A stretch of 64,000 nucleotides of DNA from Lysinibacillus xylanilyticus (GCF_001183605.1 NZ_LFXJ01000005.1:1292745-1356744); one strand, 5' to 3'. Shown: positions 47,360 to 57,476, numbered from the stretch's first letter. Translations and numbers: made by a program. The notes: generated by a model from the sequence alone, not told the origin.

Positions 47360-48292
47360 TCACTCCTCGAGGCCTATTTCCTTGTTAATCTTTTGTTCCA
47401 TGTTACATTTCTCCATTGCTTTTTTAATTCGTTCTGTCATTTTATCATAGCCTTTTGCATTTGGGTGGAAGAAATCCGTATGATAAACGAGTTCTTTATT
47501 TGAATCAAACAAGTCCTCCACTGATACATAACAAGCATTAGTATCTTTCTTTGCTATGTCTTCTATGACTTTATTCCACTCCGTAATAATCGTATCAAAT
47601 TCATTCGCTTCATTTGTCACGATTGAGAATGGATTATAAAAGCCGATAAGTAATAAAGGCACAGTTGGATTTTTTTCTCGTATGCCGTCAACAATTTTAC
47701 TATAACGTTTCTTATAGGCCTTCAATTCCTTATCAAAAGCATTTCGTTTCAAATTAAACAGATCTTGTCTGACAATCTTCATGACATCATTTCCACCCAT
47801 TGTAATTGAAATGAGCTGTGCTTTTTGCAACTCTTCATCATAATGCCCTTTTTCCACTAATTTTAATAGCTGATCACTACGTCTTCCTCTTTTGCCTCGA
47901 TTATCGACTTCAACATCAGAAATCGAGGGCCAAGCTACCAATGAATCTGATAATCTTCCAACAAAACCGTCTTTATTATACTCATCACCGACACCGGCTG
48001 TTAAAGAATCACCAAGTGCTAGGTACTGTAGTTGCTTTGCGCTTTCATCATCAATTTTCCGTAAATCCTCTGGTGAAGGCTCAAAAAAATGTTCAAAAAT
48101 TTGCGTCAATACATTCTTTGAGGATTTTTCCTCATTTTCTGTTTGTTGCTCATCCTGTTTCATATCTTGCTCCGTCCCTGCGTGCTCCCCTTCTGGTTCT
48201 GCTTGCGGATTCGGTTCATCTATTGATATAACACAACCACTTAGTACTAAGACGGTCAAACATGACAAAACTATCATGCGCCAAATACTCAT
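47360..48292 (-). CDS. ypmR: SGNH-fold lipoprotein YpmR
   Basis: A 310-residue lipoprotein: signal MSIWRMIVLSCLTVLVLSGC with lipobox, an acidic low-complexity linker (EGEHAGTEQDMKQDEQQTEN), then the SGNH hydrolase domain with YLALGDSLTAGVGDE (Ser), MGGNDVM (Asn) and DFFHPNAKGY (Asp/His). It is a probable esterase or acyl hydrolase at the outer membrane face. ATG 48292 has AAGGTGG upstream. Confidence 0.9.
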   Translation of the reverse strand: MSIWRMIVLSCLTVLVLSGCVISIDEPNPQAEPEGEHAGTEQDMKQDEQQTENEEKSSKNVLTQIFEHFFEPSPEDLRKIDDESAKQLQYLALGDSLTAGVGDEYNKDGFVGRLSDSLVAWPSISDVEVDNRGKRGRRSDQLLKLVEKGHYDEELQKAQLISITMGGNDVMKIVRQDLFNLKRNAFDKELKAYKKRYSKIVDGIREKNPTVPLLLIGFYNPFSIVTNEANEFDTIITEWNKVIEDIAKKDTNACYVSVEDLFDSNKELVYHTDFFHPNAKGYDKMTERIKKAMEKCNMEQKINKEIGLEE

Positions 48293-48474
48293 TTGACCAC
48301 CTTCCATCATTTGCTGTTTCTTTTATTATAGAATAGTTCATGCTGCAATGAAAAGTGACTATAGCTAGGTATTGGCAAAAATGTGTGTATTCAATGATTT
48401 TTTCGTAAAAATAGGCATTGCACTTTTCAATAATAAAAAGCCACTACAATTATTTATGTAGTAGCTCTCTTATA

Positions 48475-49317
48475 TTATTCTGCAAAATAAATAAAACCGA
48501 TTGCACCTGGGCCAGTATGTGTCGAGATGATTGGTGAAGTAAAGTTAATCTCTACATCATTAAAACCTGTTCCCTCAATTAATTCTTTTAAAGGTCCACC
48601 CATCGTTGTTAGACCATCGGCGTGAGAAATTCCAACTGTTTTTACTGTTTTCCCAGCAGTATCAGCTTGGAATTGTTTAAATAAGTAGTTCACAACCTGT
48701 TTATGGCTACGTACTTTGGATACGGGGTTGTATGCGCCACCTTCTAAGTTTGCAATAACTTTTATGTTCAGCAATGAACCGATAAAACCTGTACCTTTCC
48801 CAATTCGTCCGCCTTTAATTAAATTTTCAAGTGTGTCGACAATAACATATAAATACGTATTTTCGCGCACTTCCTCTAGACGCGCAACAATTTCCTCGAC
48901 AGTAGCACCTGCATCGCGCATTTTAATAGCCTCTCTAATTTGAATAGCTAGACCTGTGGTAATAAAACGTGAATCGATCACAGTTACATCGGAGTCTGAC
49001 ATTTGCGCTGCCTGACGAGCTGATTCCACTGTTCCGCTCATACTACCTGTCATATGAATTGAAATAATTTGATCGCCATCTTTACCTAGCTCGTCGTATA
49101 ATTCTTTAAATTTTCCCGGTGCAGGCTGCGAGCTTTTCGGTAAATTTTTAGCATTTTTCATTAAACCTAAAAAAGGTTGTGGCTCTAAATCAACACCATC
49201 TATATAAGTTTTATCATCAATTTGAATTGTTAGAGGCACAATATGTATACCGTGCTTTGCTACTTCTTCTTTTGTTAAATCACAAGTTGAGTCCGTTATT
49301 ATATGAATTCGTCCCAC
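48475..49317 (-). CDS. degV: DegV family fatty-acid binding protein
   Basis: A 280-residue DegV protein. Start GRIHIITDSTCDLTKEEVAK, then SSQPAPGKFKELYDE and IHMTGSMSGTVESARQAA. These bind fatty acids; related FakB proteins present them to the FakA kinase. GTG 49317 has AAGGATG upstream and gives the family's normal length; the longer frame to 49386 is unsupported. The gene order ypmR-degV matches B. subtilis. Confidence 0.92.
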   Translation of the reverse strand: MGRIHIITDSTCDLTKEEVAKHGIHIVPLTIQIDDKTYIDGVDLEPQPFLGLMKNAKNLPKSSQPAPGKFKELYDELGKDGDQIISIHMTGSMSGTVESARQAAQMSDSDVTVIDSRFITTGLAIQIREAIKMRDAGATVEEIVARLEEVRENTYLYVIVDTLENLIKGGRIGKGTGFIGSLLNIKVIANLEGGAYNPVSKVRSHKQVVNYLFKQFQADTAGKTVKTVGISHADGLTTMGGPLKELIEGTGFNDVEINFTSPIISTHTGPGAIGFIYFAE

Positions 49318-49591
49318 TTCGACACATCCTTTTACTTCATTAAAATTTATTATATAGACTAATGAATCATTATGTAAACATGACATTTGTCATTAGGTTT
49401 CATTCATTTCAGTCCATTTTGAAACCGCTACCTTGGATACTATAGCGCTTTGTTGAGTCCTTGTCTAACAAAGTCCTCCAAGCACAGAAGTATTTATATG
49501 ACACTTTTGATGTCGAAAACATGACAAATGTAAATACCAGGATGAAAATTATTGGGGTATAGTAAATGTATACACGAAAGGAGTGTTCGAT

Positions 49592-50227
49592 ATGATGGAT
49601 TCTTTTGACTACAAAACATGGAAGGAAGAATTGTGGAATGCCATTACACATGGCATTGGATTTATCGCAAGTATTCCAGCATTAGTTGTTCTTATATTAG
49701 CAGCTGTACAAACCGGGAGTGCAATCCAAATTACAACGTTTTCTATTTTTGGGGCCTCTGTGATCGTTTTATTTTTAATGTCAACGCTACTACATAGTAT
49801 GCCAGAAAAATACAAACACTTTTTCGCTATTCTTGATCATTCTTCTATTTATATTTTAATCGCAGGAACGTATACACCTTTTCTTTTAATCGCAATTGGT
49901 GGCACGCTAGGTATTACTTTATTATGTATTATTTGGTCACTTGCCATACTAGGCGTTATTTTTAAATGTTTTTTTATTAATCGATTCGAGAAGCTTTCTT
50001 TAATTTTTTACATCGGTATGGGCTGGTTAATTATTTTTGCCGTTAAGCCTATCTATCTTTTCCTAGGTTTTCATGGTTTTGCTTTACTGTTAGCAGGAGG
50101 GCTTTTCTATACGATTGGAGCTATCTTTTACGCATGGCGCTCACTTCCTTACAATCATACGATTTGGCATCTATTTGTGTTAGCAGGTTGTGGCTCGATG
50201 TATGCTTGTGTTTATTTTTACTTGTAA
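49592..50227 (+). CDS. yplQ: Hemolysin III family protein YplQ
   Basis: A 211-residue, seven-segment membrane protein of the HlyIII/PAQR family. It shows EELWNAITHGIGFIASIPAL, then STLLHSMPEKYKHFFAILDH, SSIYILIAGTYTPF and the C-terminal IWHLFVLAGCGSMYACVYFY, with the three metal-binding His (LLHS, IWHLFV and TH). AAAGGAG precedes the ATG. B. subtilis YplQ is the counterpart. Confidence 0.93.
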   Translation: MMDSFDYKTWKEELWNAITHGIGFIASIPALVVLILAAVQTGSAIQITTFSIFGASVIVLFLMSTLLHSMPEKYKHFFAILDHSSIYILIAGTYTPFLLIAIGGTLGITLLCIIWSLAILGVIFKCFFINRFEKLSLIFYIGMGWLIIFAVKPIYLFLGFHGFALLLAGGLFYTIGAIFYAWRSLPYNHTIWHLFVLAGCGSMYACVYFYL

Positions 50228-50242
50228 AATATTTATTAGCAA

Positions 50243-50279
50243 AAAAAATCGCTCTCTTATACTTAAGAGCGATTTTTTT
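50243..50279. terminator. Terminator of yplQ
   Basis: Stem AAAATCGCTCT / AGAGCGATTTT with T and A runs on either side. Confidence 0.9.
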
Positions 50280-50444
50280 GTTATAAGGTATTTCCTTTTA
50301 ATATTAATATTCCTCAACCTCATATCCGTTCATAGAATAACCGTACCTCTTTCTTGAGGTATGGAACCCTTTAGCTTAGTACCCAAATAAATTAATATAT
50401 CTGTTCCCATCTTTCCCTCCACATGAACAATTGTGTTCAAATAC

Positions 50445-50828
50445 CTACGATTTATTATCGAGATAATGTATATATGCCTTTTCCATAAAGTTAAGGACTT
50501 CTTGATCAATAGGATATAGGTTATATTTTTTTGATTCCTCGGGTGACATTCTAATGTCCCAAAGTTTATCTAAAAATTCATCTTCGTCATTAAAGTCTTC
50601 ACCTTTTTTTACATCCATTCTCTTAATGATATTTTGTATTCGTGTATTACTATAACTGAGATGCATATATTTTTTTAATTGTCCTACTAAAGCAATCCAC
50701 TCTAAAAAGTCTGGATCGCTACTAGCCATTTTCGGAAGTTTTCCTAGTACTTCCGTGTTTTTGAAATTTAATTCATTTTGATTATTTTTTAATACTTCTT
50801 TAGTATCCTTATTATTATATAAGTCCAT
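50445..50828 (-). CDS. Hypothetical protein, 127 residues
   Basis: A soluble, highly charged, helical protein (for example IKRMDVKKGEDFNDEDEFLD, LDKLWDIRMSPEESKKYNLY). There is no signal peptide or membrane segment. ATG 50828 has only AGGATT at a distance; the same frame is open a further 15 codons upstream without a better start. No family is recognised. Confidence 0.6.
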   Translation of the reverse strand: MDLYNNKDTKEVLKNNQNELNFKNTEVLGKLPKMASSDPDFLEWIALVGQLKKYMHLSYSNTRIQNIIKRMDVKKGEDFNDEDEFLDKLWDIRMSPEESKKYNLYPIDQEVLNFMEKAYIHYLDNKS

Positions 50829-50897
50829 GATTTTTTTAATCCTAAATTCTTCTCCATCAACGACATAAAATTATTATCTGGAATTAATGCCAGAAAA

Positions 50898-50935
50898 AAA
50901 GCACCAGCAAGATGCCGATGCTTTAAATCTGTTAA
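50898..50935 (-). terminator. Terminator-like hairpin after dfrA
   Basis: On the minus strand AAAGCATCGGCATC pairs imperfectly with GCTGGTGCTTT and is followed by T, about 120 bases past the dfrA stop. Confidence 0.6.
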
Positions 50936-51052
50936 ATGCTTTGTAATATTAATTATTGATTTGAACCAAAAAACCTTTGTAAGCGTTAGTATATCAACAA
51001 TCCTATTAACGATATGAAAATCGATGTGCTCACACTAACCGCATAGACCTGA

Positions 51053-51529
51053 TTATTTACGTTCAAAAATCTGATATTGGAATGTGTAACCCTCTGGTGC
51101 TGTTTCTGGCTCCTCTGAGGATACTTGTCCAAAATCCTGCTCATATTTCGGGAAGTATGTATCCCCATTAAACGAATGATTGATTTTTGTAATATACAAG
51201 CGATCTGCAATATCCATAGATAGGCGGAAAATTTGCTCGCCACCAATAATCATAATTTCTGGAACATCTCCAGCAAGGGCGAGGGCACCCTCTAAGCTTG
51301 TCACCACTTCAATCCCATCCGCCTGATAATTTTCATCACGCGTAATTACGATATTACGTCGACCTGGAAGCGGTCTACCGATGGATTCAAATGTTTTACG
51401 CCCCATAATCATTGGCTTCCCCATCGTTTTATCCTTAAAATATTTTAAATCCCCAGGCAAATGCCACGGCATGCCATTTTCATAGCCAATTACAAAATTA
51501 TTATCATGTGCCACAATTAAAGAAATCAT
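51053..51529 (-). CDS. dfrA: Dihydrofolate reductase
   Basis: It reduces dihydrofolate with NADPH for thymidylate and purine synthesis. Motifs: VIGYENGMPWHLPGDLKYFK with catalytic Asp in LPGDLKYF, MIMGRKTFESIGRPLPGRRN, and IMIIGGEQIFRL. Length is 158. ATG 51529 has GGAGGG upstream. The usual thyA partner is not adjacent, but yplQ nearby keeps the B. subtilis order. Confidence 0.96.
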   Translation of the reverse strand: MISLIVAHDNNFVIGYENGMPWHLPGDLKYFKDKTMGKPMIMGRKTFESIGRPLPGRRNIVITRDENYQADGIEVVTSLEGALALAGDVPEIMIIGGEQIFRLSMDIADRLYITKINHSFNGDTYFPKYEQDFGQVSSEEPETAPEGYTFQYQIFERK

Positions 51530-51702
51530 ATTGTCCCTCCAAATACTATCGTTCATTATATTATAAACATAATTTTACTTTGCAATCAGATTAATTCTGA
51601 TATGAAATTAAAAAATTTTCTTTTCCAATATTAAATCCTAGTATTTTTATAAGAATAGTTTATAATAAGATTAACAAAAGTAACTAAAAAGGATTGATGA
51701 TA

Positions 51703-52620
51703 ATGACAAAATTAAGAAATGAAGCGATCCGTTATATAAAAGTAAGTGATTCTACGAAACAGTATTATGATTTAACACCACAAGAAGCGAGAGCTATACG
51801 ATTAATGCCAAAATGGATGTCACCGCATAGCCCACAACTTGCGGCAATTGAAGATAGAAAAATATTAGTGCGCGATGGAGCACAAATTAATGTGCGCATT
51901 TATAGACCTGTTTTAGACAAACGACTTCCTGTCATTGTTTATTACCATGGGGGCGGTTGGGTTTTTGGAGATTTAGAATCTACGGATGCGGGCTGTCAGC
52001 TATTAGCAGAAAAAGCGCAAGCAATAGTTGTATCGGTTGATTATCGCCTAGCACCAGAATACGCATTCCCTACACCGCTCTACGATGCCTATGACGCTTT
52101 AGTGTGGGTTTACGAAAACATCGGAAATTTTGGCGGAGATGCAGCAAACCTTACAATAGCTGGTGATAGCGCTGGCGGAAACTTAGCAACGGTTGTTGCC
52201 TACTTAGCTGCAACATTAAATGGACCAGCAATTAAAGCACAGGCACTTATTTATCCTGTAGTCAATGTTGATTTTACAACAGCTTCTTACAATGCTTACG
52301 GCAAACATTACGGCTTAGACAAACAAGGAATGCAGTGGTTTGCAGGTCATTACACTGAAAAAGAAAACTATATGGATCCACTTGTTTCCCCACTTCAGAT
52401 TGAGGACTTAAGTGTTTTACCAAAAACAATAATTATTGCTGCAGAGGCAGATGTCCTCTACGATGAAGGACTTGCATACGCACAAAAGCTTACAGATACC
52501 GGAGTGACTGTTGAACATGTAAATATGACTGGTTTAATCCATAGCTACTTTAGTAAAATGAATTTTTTCGAACAAGCGACTATTGAAACGGTAGAAAAAA
52601 TTGCTGATTTTGTGAAATAA
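51703..52620 (+). CDS. Alpha/beta hydrolase (HSL/GDXG esterase)
   Basis: A 305-residue serine esterase of the hormone-sensitive lipase group. Oxyanion motif YYHGGGWVFGD, nucleophile in IAGDSAGGNLA, acid in AEADVLYDEG, and His in GLIHSYFSKM. It has no signal peptide, so is cytosolic. AAGGATTG precedes ATG 51703. It is a single gene; the natural ester is unknown. Confidence 0.93.
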   Translation: MTKLRNEAIRYIKVSDSTKQYYDLTPQEARAIRLMPKWMSPHSPQLAAIEDRKILVRDGAQINVRIYRPVLDKRLPVIVYYHGGGWVFGDLESTDAGCQLLAEKAQAIVVSVDYRLAPEYAFPTPLYDAYDALVWVYENIGNFGGDAANLTIAGDSAGGNLATVVAYLAATLNGPAIKAQALIYPVVNVDFTTASYNAYGKHYGLDKQGMQWFAGHYTEKENYMDPLVSPLQIEDLSVLPKTIIIAAEADVLYDEGLAYAQKLTDTGVTVEHVNMTGLIHSYFSKMNFFEQATIETVEKIADFVK

Positions 52621-52682
52621 GTTTGTCTATCACCATAAAATAGTGCGATAATAGAGCAAAATGTATTTTAAAGGATGACAAC

Positions 52683-53879
52683 ATGACACAAACTATTGCT
52701 TTACAAATTAACAACCCTTATTCTAATCAATTAAAAAAAGGCTATCCTCTCATTTCGAAAGATGCAGTTGATGCACGCCATCTTCCAAAAGAAGAAGGCG
52801 CACTTCTGAGACTTACGGATAATTATAACCGTTTTATTGGCACAGGATACTACGGCCTACAAAACAAAGGGATTGGTTGGGTGCTAACAACCGATACAAA
52901 CGAAAAAATAGACAAAGCTTTTTTTATGAAAAAATTTAAAAAGGCCATTCAAAATCGCGAAGCATTTTTCAATAATCCTCACACAACAGCCTTTCGTATC
53001 TTTAATGGCGAGGGTGATGGTATTGGCGGTTTAACAATTGACTTTTACGATTCTTACTATATGGTGAACTGGTATAGCGCAGGCATTTATGCATTTAAAG
53101 AAACGGTATATGAAGCACTTGCAGAGACTGTAAACTACAAAGCCATTTATGAGAAAAAACGTTTCGATACAAAAGGACAGTATATTGAACAGGACGATTT
53201 CGTAATGGGAACGCCAGGCGAATTTCCGATTATCGTAACGGAAAATAATATGAAATACGCTGTCAATTTAAACGATGGAGCAATGACAGGTATTTTCCTT
53301 GATCAACGAGATGTGAGACTTGCCATTCGTGAACGTTATTCGGACGGTCAAAATATGCTAAATACGTTTTCATATACGGGAGCGTTTTCTGTTGCGGCTT
53401 CACTTGGAGGAGCAGTAAAAACTACAAGTGTAGATGTTGCAAAGCGTAGTTTAGCCAAAACAATTGAGCAATTCAGCGTCAATAACATCGACTACGAATC
53501 ACAGGACATTAAAGTAATGGATGTCTTTAACTATTTTAAATATGCTCAGCGCCATAATTTAAAATTTGACCTTGTCGTTTTAGATCCACCTAGTTTTGCA
53601 CGTACGAAGGAAAGAACGTTCTCAACAGCGAAGGACTATCCTAAATTACTCGTAGATACAATTGCCATTACCGAGAAAAACGGTATTATTGTTGCATCAA
53701 CGAACAATGCAAGCTTTGGAATGAAAAAGTTCAAGAGCTTTATTGACCAAGCATTTAAAGAAAGCAAAACAGCCTATAAAATTGTTGAAGAACACAGCTT
53801 ACCAAAGGATTTCCGTGCCACACGTGAATATCCAGAATTCAATTACTTAAAGGTTGTATTTATTAAAAAACTCAACTAA
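52683..53879 (+). CDS. RlmI-like rRNA cytosine-C5 methyltransferase
   Basis: A 398-residue class I methyltransferase. An N-terminal PUA-like domain (about 5-75) is followed by a linker and the RlmI core: IFLDQRDVRLAIRERYSDGQ, MLNTFSYTGAFSVAASLGGA (motif I), and DLVVLDPPSFARTKERTFST with the DPPSF motif. AAGGATGAC precedes the ATG. It is the same type as Bacillus YwbD. The exact target base is not known. Confidence 0.9.
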   Translation: MTQTIALQINNPYSNQLKKGYPLISKDAVDARHLPKEEGALLRLTDNYNRFIGTGYYGLQNKGIGWVLTTDTNEKIDKAFFMKKFKKAIQNREAFFNNPHTTAFRIFNGEGDGIGGLTIDFYDSYYMVNWYSAGIYAFKETVYEALAETVNYKAIYEKKRFDTKGQYIEQDDFVMGTPGEFPIIVTENNMKYAVNLNDGAMTGIFLDQRDVRLAIRERYSDGQNMLNTFSYTGAFSVAASLGGAVKTTSVDVAKRSLAKTIEQFSVNNIDYESQDIKVMDVFNYFKYAQRHNLKFDLVVLDPPSFARTKERTFSTAKDYPKLLVDTIAITEKNGIIVASTNNASFGMKKFKSFIDQAFKESKTAYKIVEEHSLPKDFRATREYPEFNYLKVVFIKKLN

Positions 53880-53887
53880 ATGAACCT

Positions 53888-53922
53888 AGACAGAATCACC
53901 TTCATGTGATTCTGTCTTTTTG
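53888..53922 (+). terminator. Terminator of the rRNA methyltransferase gene
   Basis: Stem AGACAGAATCACC / GTGATTCTGTCT (one mismatch) followed by five T. Confidence 0.9.
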
Positions 53923-54042
53923 TTCGGGAAAACATTTTGATAATACCTTCTGTGTAATTGTTCGAATTTTCTATTTGTTATACAATCAAACTATCCCCCT
54001 AAAATTTGGGATGATATTCTCAAATGTACAAGTTGAGTGGAG

Positions 54043-54586
54043 ACTGGGCGACTCCTTGGGGATTAGCAATATAGTAACGAAGGCTAAAACCATCACGTCC
54101 TGTGATAACGCCTTCGTGACCAACATCGTGCTGTTGCTGTCGCTAAGTTGTACTACGCTTTCGCACAGAATGAAACCCTTTTGCTGCCGCTTCGTTAGCA
54201 CTACACTTTCGCGCAATTAACATCTGTTGGCCCGAGACCCTGCAGCGAAGTGGATGTTTTCTGTGCGAAAGCGAAGCGACAGCAACAAATGTTTTATCTG
54301 TGCGAAAGCAAAGCGACAGCTACAAATGTTTTATCTGTGCGAAAGCAAAGCGACAGCTACAAATGTTTTATCTGTGCGAAAGCAAAGCGACAGCTACAAA
54401 TGTTTTATCTGTGTGAAAGCAAAGCGACAGCAACAACAAAAGCGGCTCATCGGACGCCCCCAGGAAGCTCTGCTCTGTGCGAAAGCGAAGCGCCAGCAAT
54501 TGTTTTATCTGTGCGAAAGCAAAGCGACAGCTACAATTGTTTTATCTGTGCGAAAGCGTAGCGACAGCAACAACAAAGCGCCCAGT
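54043..54586. repeat. 544-bp repeat element with inverted ends and internal ~37-bp units
   Basis: It is bounded by ACTGGGCG (54043-54050) and CGCCCAGT (54579-54586), followed by CGGAACGGAAATCAAC, a sequence typical of intergenic repeats in Bacillales. Inside are at least seven direct units reading CTGTGCGAAAGCAAAGCGAC and AGCTACAAATGTTTTAT (54261-54575), four of them contiguous at exact 37-bp period. Inverted copies lie at 54119-54216. All frames across it are open by accident of the period. No transposase is present. Confidence 0.75.
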
Positions 54587-54657
54587 CGGAACGGAAATCA
54601 ACCACACGTTATAGTGATGTTTCAATTTAGAAAATATTGATAATTGGAGATGATTGA

Positions 54658-55200
54658 ATGGGATATGTTCGTGAAAAGTTAATGATTACTACAGAAAGAC
54701 TCGTTCTTAGATTATTTCAAACATCTGATGCAGGAACAGTTGCGAAGCTTTGTAATAACTATAATATTTATAAAAGCACCATGTACCTACCTTTCCCATA
54801 TAGTTTAAATGATGCATTATCATGGATGGAACATCATTACGATAATTTTACAGAGGATATTTCATACGAGTTTGCAGTTACAGATAAGGAAACTGGAGAA
54901 TTATATGGAGCAATTGCATTATCGAATAATAAACATTTTAATCAAGGGGAAATAGCCTATTGGATTGGCGAGGAGTATTGGGGAAAAGGCTATGCCACGG
55001 AGGCGGCGCAGTCAATTGTAAAATTTGCTTTTGAAGAAAAGAAACTGCATAAAGTGTTTGCCCGATATTTTTCATCAAACCCTGCGTCAGGTAAAGTAAT
55101 GGAGAAGATAGGCATGAAACAAGAAGGAATTTTAAAGGAACATATCATTAAAGATGGTAAATATGAGGATTTAGTATATTATGGAGTAATTAACGAATAG
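54658..55200 (+). CDS. RimJ/RimL-type GNAT acetyltransferase
   Basis: A 180-residue GNAT. It has ITTERLVLRLFQTSDAGTVA, the acetyl-CoA loop EEYWGKGYATEAAQSIVKFA and ASGKVMEKIGMKQEGILKEH. GGAGATG precedes the ATG. It is the second member of this type in the window (the other is at 23757). The substrate is unknown; N-terminal protein acetylation is possible. Confidence 0.9.
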   Translation: MGYVREKLMITTERLVLRLFQTSDAGTVAKLCNNYNIYKSTMYLPFPYSLNDALSWMEHHYDNFTEDISYEFAVTDKETGELYGAIALSNNKHFNQGEIAYWIGEEYWGKGYATEAAQSIVKFAFEEKKLHKVFARYFSSNPASGKVMEKIGMKQEGILKEHIIKDGKYEDLVYYGVINE

Positions 55201-55275
55201 CTTAGTTTCTAATAAATTTGGTCTTCCTCCCCTTCATACTGTGTAACTTCTTTTACATCAAACTATTAATATAAA

Positions 55276-55303
55276 AAGTGGCTTAAGAATTCTTAAGCCA
55301 CCA
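55276..55303 (-). terminator. Terminator of the S9 peptidase gene
   Basis: Perfect palindrome GTGGCTTAAGAATTCTTAAG plus CCAC, with five T on the minus strand. Confidence 0.9.
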
Positions 55304-55312
55304 AAATAGCTC

Positions 55313-57301
55313 TTATAGATAATCCACAAACCAATCTCTAATGTATTCTAGTCTATTGATTCTTAACGTTGGTTTTCCGCTCCTTGAAAGCTCATGATTA
55401 GCTTCAGGGAAACGAACAAATTTTGTTTCTTTTTTACGATGTTTCAAGGCGATAAATAATTGCTCTGCTTGTTCAATCGGACAGCGATAGTCTTTTTCGC
55501 TGTGTAAAATTAACAGCGGCGTCTCCACATTGTCCACATATTTCAGTGGCGAATGATTCCATAGCTTTTCTATATCGTCTAGTCCCGCCAGGATTTGCCA
55601 GTCATTGAAGTAATAGCCGATATCACTTACGCCGTAAAAGCTAATCCAGTTAGAAATGCAACGTTGAGTAACAGCTGCTTTAAAGCGATTTGTATGTCCG
55701 ACAATCCAGTTTGTCATGAAGCCCCCATAACTCCCACCTGTAACACCGAGACGTTCTTGATCAATAAAATCATAGTGCTCCAATGCATAATCAACTGCTG
55801 CCATTAAATCATTATAATCATTGCCGCCATAATCACCACGGACTGCATCAACAAATTTTTGACCATATCCATGGCTTCCACGAGGATTCGTATAGAGAAC
55901 CGCAAAACCTTGTGCAGCTAGGATTTGGAATTCATTAAAATATGTGTTGGCATACATAGCGTGCGGACCACCGTGGATTTCAAGAATAAGTGGATATTTC
56001 TCCCCTTCTTCATAGCCAATCGGCTTCATCATCCAGCCGCTTACTTTCCAGCCATCTGCACCTTCATATTCAACCGCTTCTGGAACAGACAATTCTCTCG
56101 TCTTTAAAAATTCTTCATTAACTTTAGTAAGCTGTTCTTTCTCACCAGTATTTAAATTCACGGAAAATAGATCGCCAGGATTTGTAGTAGTGCTAATTGC
56201 GACTACCGCTTTATCATTTTTATAATCAAGTGAAAAACCATATACATACTGATCATCATTTATTGCTGGATATAATTCTCCTGATAGATTACCAAAATAA
56301 ATAGCTGTATTGCCGTGATCTGTCACTTGGAAATAAAAACTTTTATTATCCTCCAACCATTGTACACGCGGAGCCACAACACCTTGAAGGAAATCACCAA
56401 CGACAAAATCACCGACTGGCGCGTCAAATTCACTTGTTATACATGTCGTATTGCTATTTTCCAAATCATAAATCCATAGCTTTGCTTGTGTCGCATTTTC
56501 AAATTCTCTTTCACTTCCAACATAAGCAATGTAGCGGCTATTCGGTGACCATGATGTTTGATAAAACACCCCTGTTCCTTCCGTAAGCTTGCGACCATGT
56601 TTCGTTTCTAAATCCAATAAGTAAATATCATTTATAAATGAAAAATCTAGATCCTCTGTTAAGTCAGCAATGTAAGAAAGATATTTCCCGTTTGGAGACC
56701 ATTTACCAAGCTGTAAATCATGTTTCCCTTCCGTAACTAGCTCTAATTCTCCTGATTCAAGATGAACAATTGCAATTTGTGAAAATTGCTCCATATCAAT
56801 AAACCCAGCAGAATCTGATTTATATTTCATCTTTTCTATTTCAAGTGGTTTTAGTTCTTTGTCTTCTTTTTGATTCTTTTCAGCTTTATCATCAATGTTT
56901 TCATCTTTACCAAGCTTGACAGAGAAGGCAATTTTCTCTCCACAAGGAGACCAAGTAGGCGATGTCGCACCGTTTTTACAATTAGTAACTTGTTTTGCTT
57001 CCCCACCAGCTTTAGAAAGCACAAAAATTTGTGGCTTGCCATTTCTCGTTGACACAAACGCGATTTTACTGCCATCAGGAGACCAAACAGGTGAACTCGT
57101 TTTATCTTCACCAAATGTCCATTGTCGAGGTTTTTTTTCATTCAAGTTTATGTAAAATAAATTAGACACATAGTCCTTTTTCTTCTCATCAATATGAGTC
57201 TCTACATACACAACTTCTGTTCCATCAGGTGATAGTTGTGGATCTGCCACCGATTTTAACTGAAATAAATCTTCTGGTTTTATCCCTTGTTTCAATGTCA
57301 T
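55313..57301 (-). CDS. S9 family peptidase (acylaminoacyl-peptidase type)
   Basis: A 662-residue prolyl-oligopeptidase family enzyme. The first half is a WD/TolB-like beta-propeller with repeats such as WSPDGSKIAFVSTRNGKPQI; the second is the hydrolase with the GXSXG motif GVTGGSYGGFMTNW (Ser), Asp in LHSEKDYRCP and His in PEANHELSRSG. It has no signal peptide, so is cytosolic. It resembles Bacillus YuxL. It is a single gene. Confidence 0.93.
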   Translation of the reverse strand: MTLKQGIKPEDLFQLKSVADPQLSPDGTEVVYVETHIDEKKKDYVSNLFYINLNEKKPRQWTFGEDKTSSPVWSPDGSKIAFVSTRNGKPQIFVLSKAGGEAKQVTNCKNGATSPTWSPCGEKIAFSVKLGKDENIDDKAEKNQKEDKELKPLEIEKMKYKSDSAGFIDMEQFSQIAIVHLESGELELVTEGKHDLQLGKWSPNGKYLSYIADLTEDLDFSFINDIYLLDLETKHGRKLTEGTGVFYQTSWSPNSRYIAYVGSEREFENATQAKLWIYDLENSNTTCITSEFDAPVGDFVVGDFLQGVVAPRVQWLEDNKSFYFQVTDHGNTAIYFGNLSGELYPAINDDQYVYGFSLDYKNDKAVVAISTTTNPGDLFSVNLNTGEKEQLTKVNEEFLKTRELSVPEAVEYEGADGWKVSGWMMKPIGYEEGEKYPLILEIHGGPHAMYANTYFNEFQILAAQGFAVLYTNPRGSHGYGQKFVDAVRGDYGGNDYNDLMAAVDYALEHYDFIDQERLGVTGGSYGGFMTNWIVGHTNRFKAAVTQRCISNWISFYGVSDIGYYFNDWQILAGLDDIEKLWNHSPLKYVDNVETPLLILHSEKDYRCPIEQAEQLFIALKHRKKETKFVRFPEANHELSRSGKPTLRINRLEYIRDWFVDYL

Positions 57302-57431
57302 ATTTTATAGCCCCTTTGTGTGAAAATTTCATTACTTTGTACAATATTTCGACACCCTAAGTATTATTCCTTCTTTTAAGAAGAAATTGTTTTTTCATCC
57401 GAGAGGATACGGTTAATTTGCTACCTCTAAA

Positions 57432-57470
57432 AAAACGTAGCTGCTCCGCAATAATACGAAGAGCTACGGA
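57432..57470 (-). terminator. Terminator of the decayed ribokinase gene
   Basis: Stem CGTAGCT / AGCTACG and seven T on the minus strand, just past the stop at 57477. Confidence 0.85.
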
Positions 57471-57476
57471 TATAAT

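Noticed and set aside
50330..50440. A small minus-strand ORF (MGTDILIYLGTKL...) after GGAGGG at 50415-50420, possibly frameshifted.
   Set aside because: Only 26 codons, with the continuation found in another frame after a stop; too little to support.
54227..54640. Open frames across the 37-bp repeats.
   Set aside because: Periodicity artefact with no ribosome site; the DNA is a repeat element.
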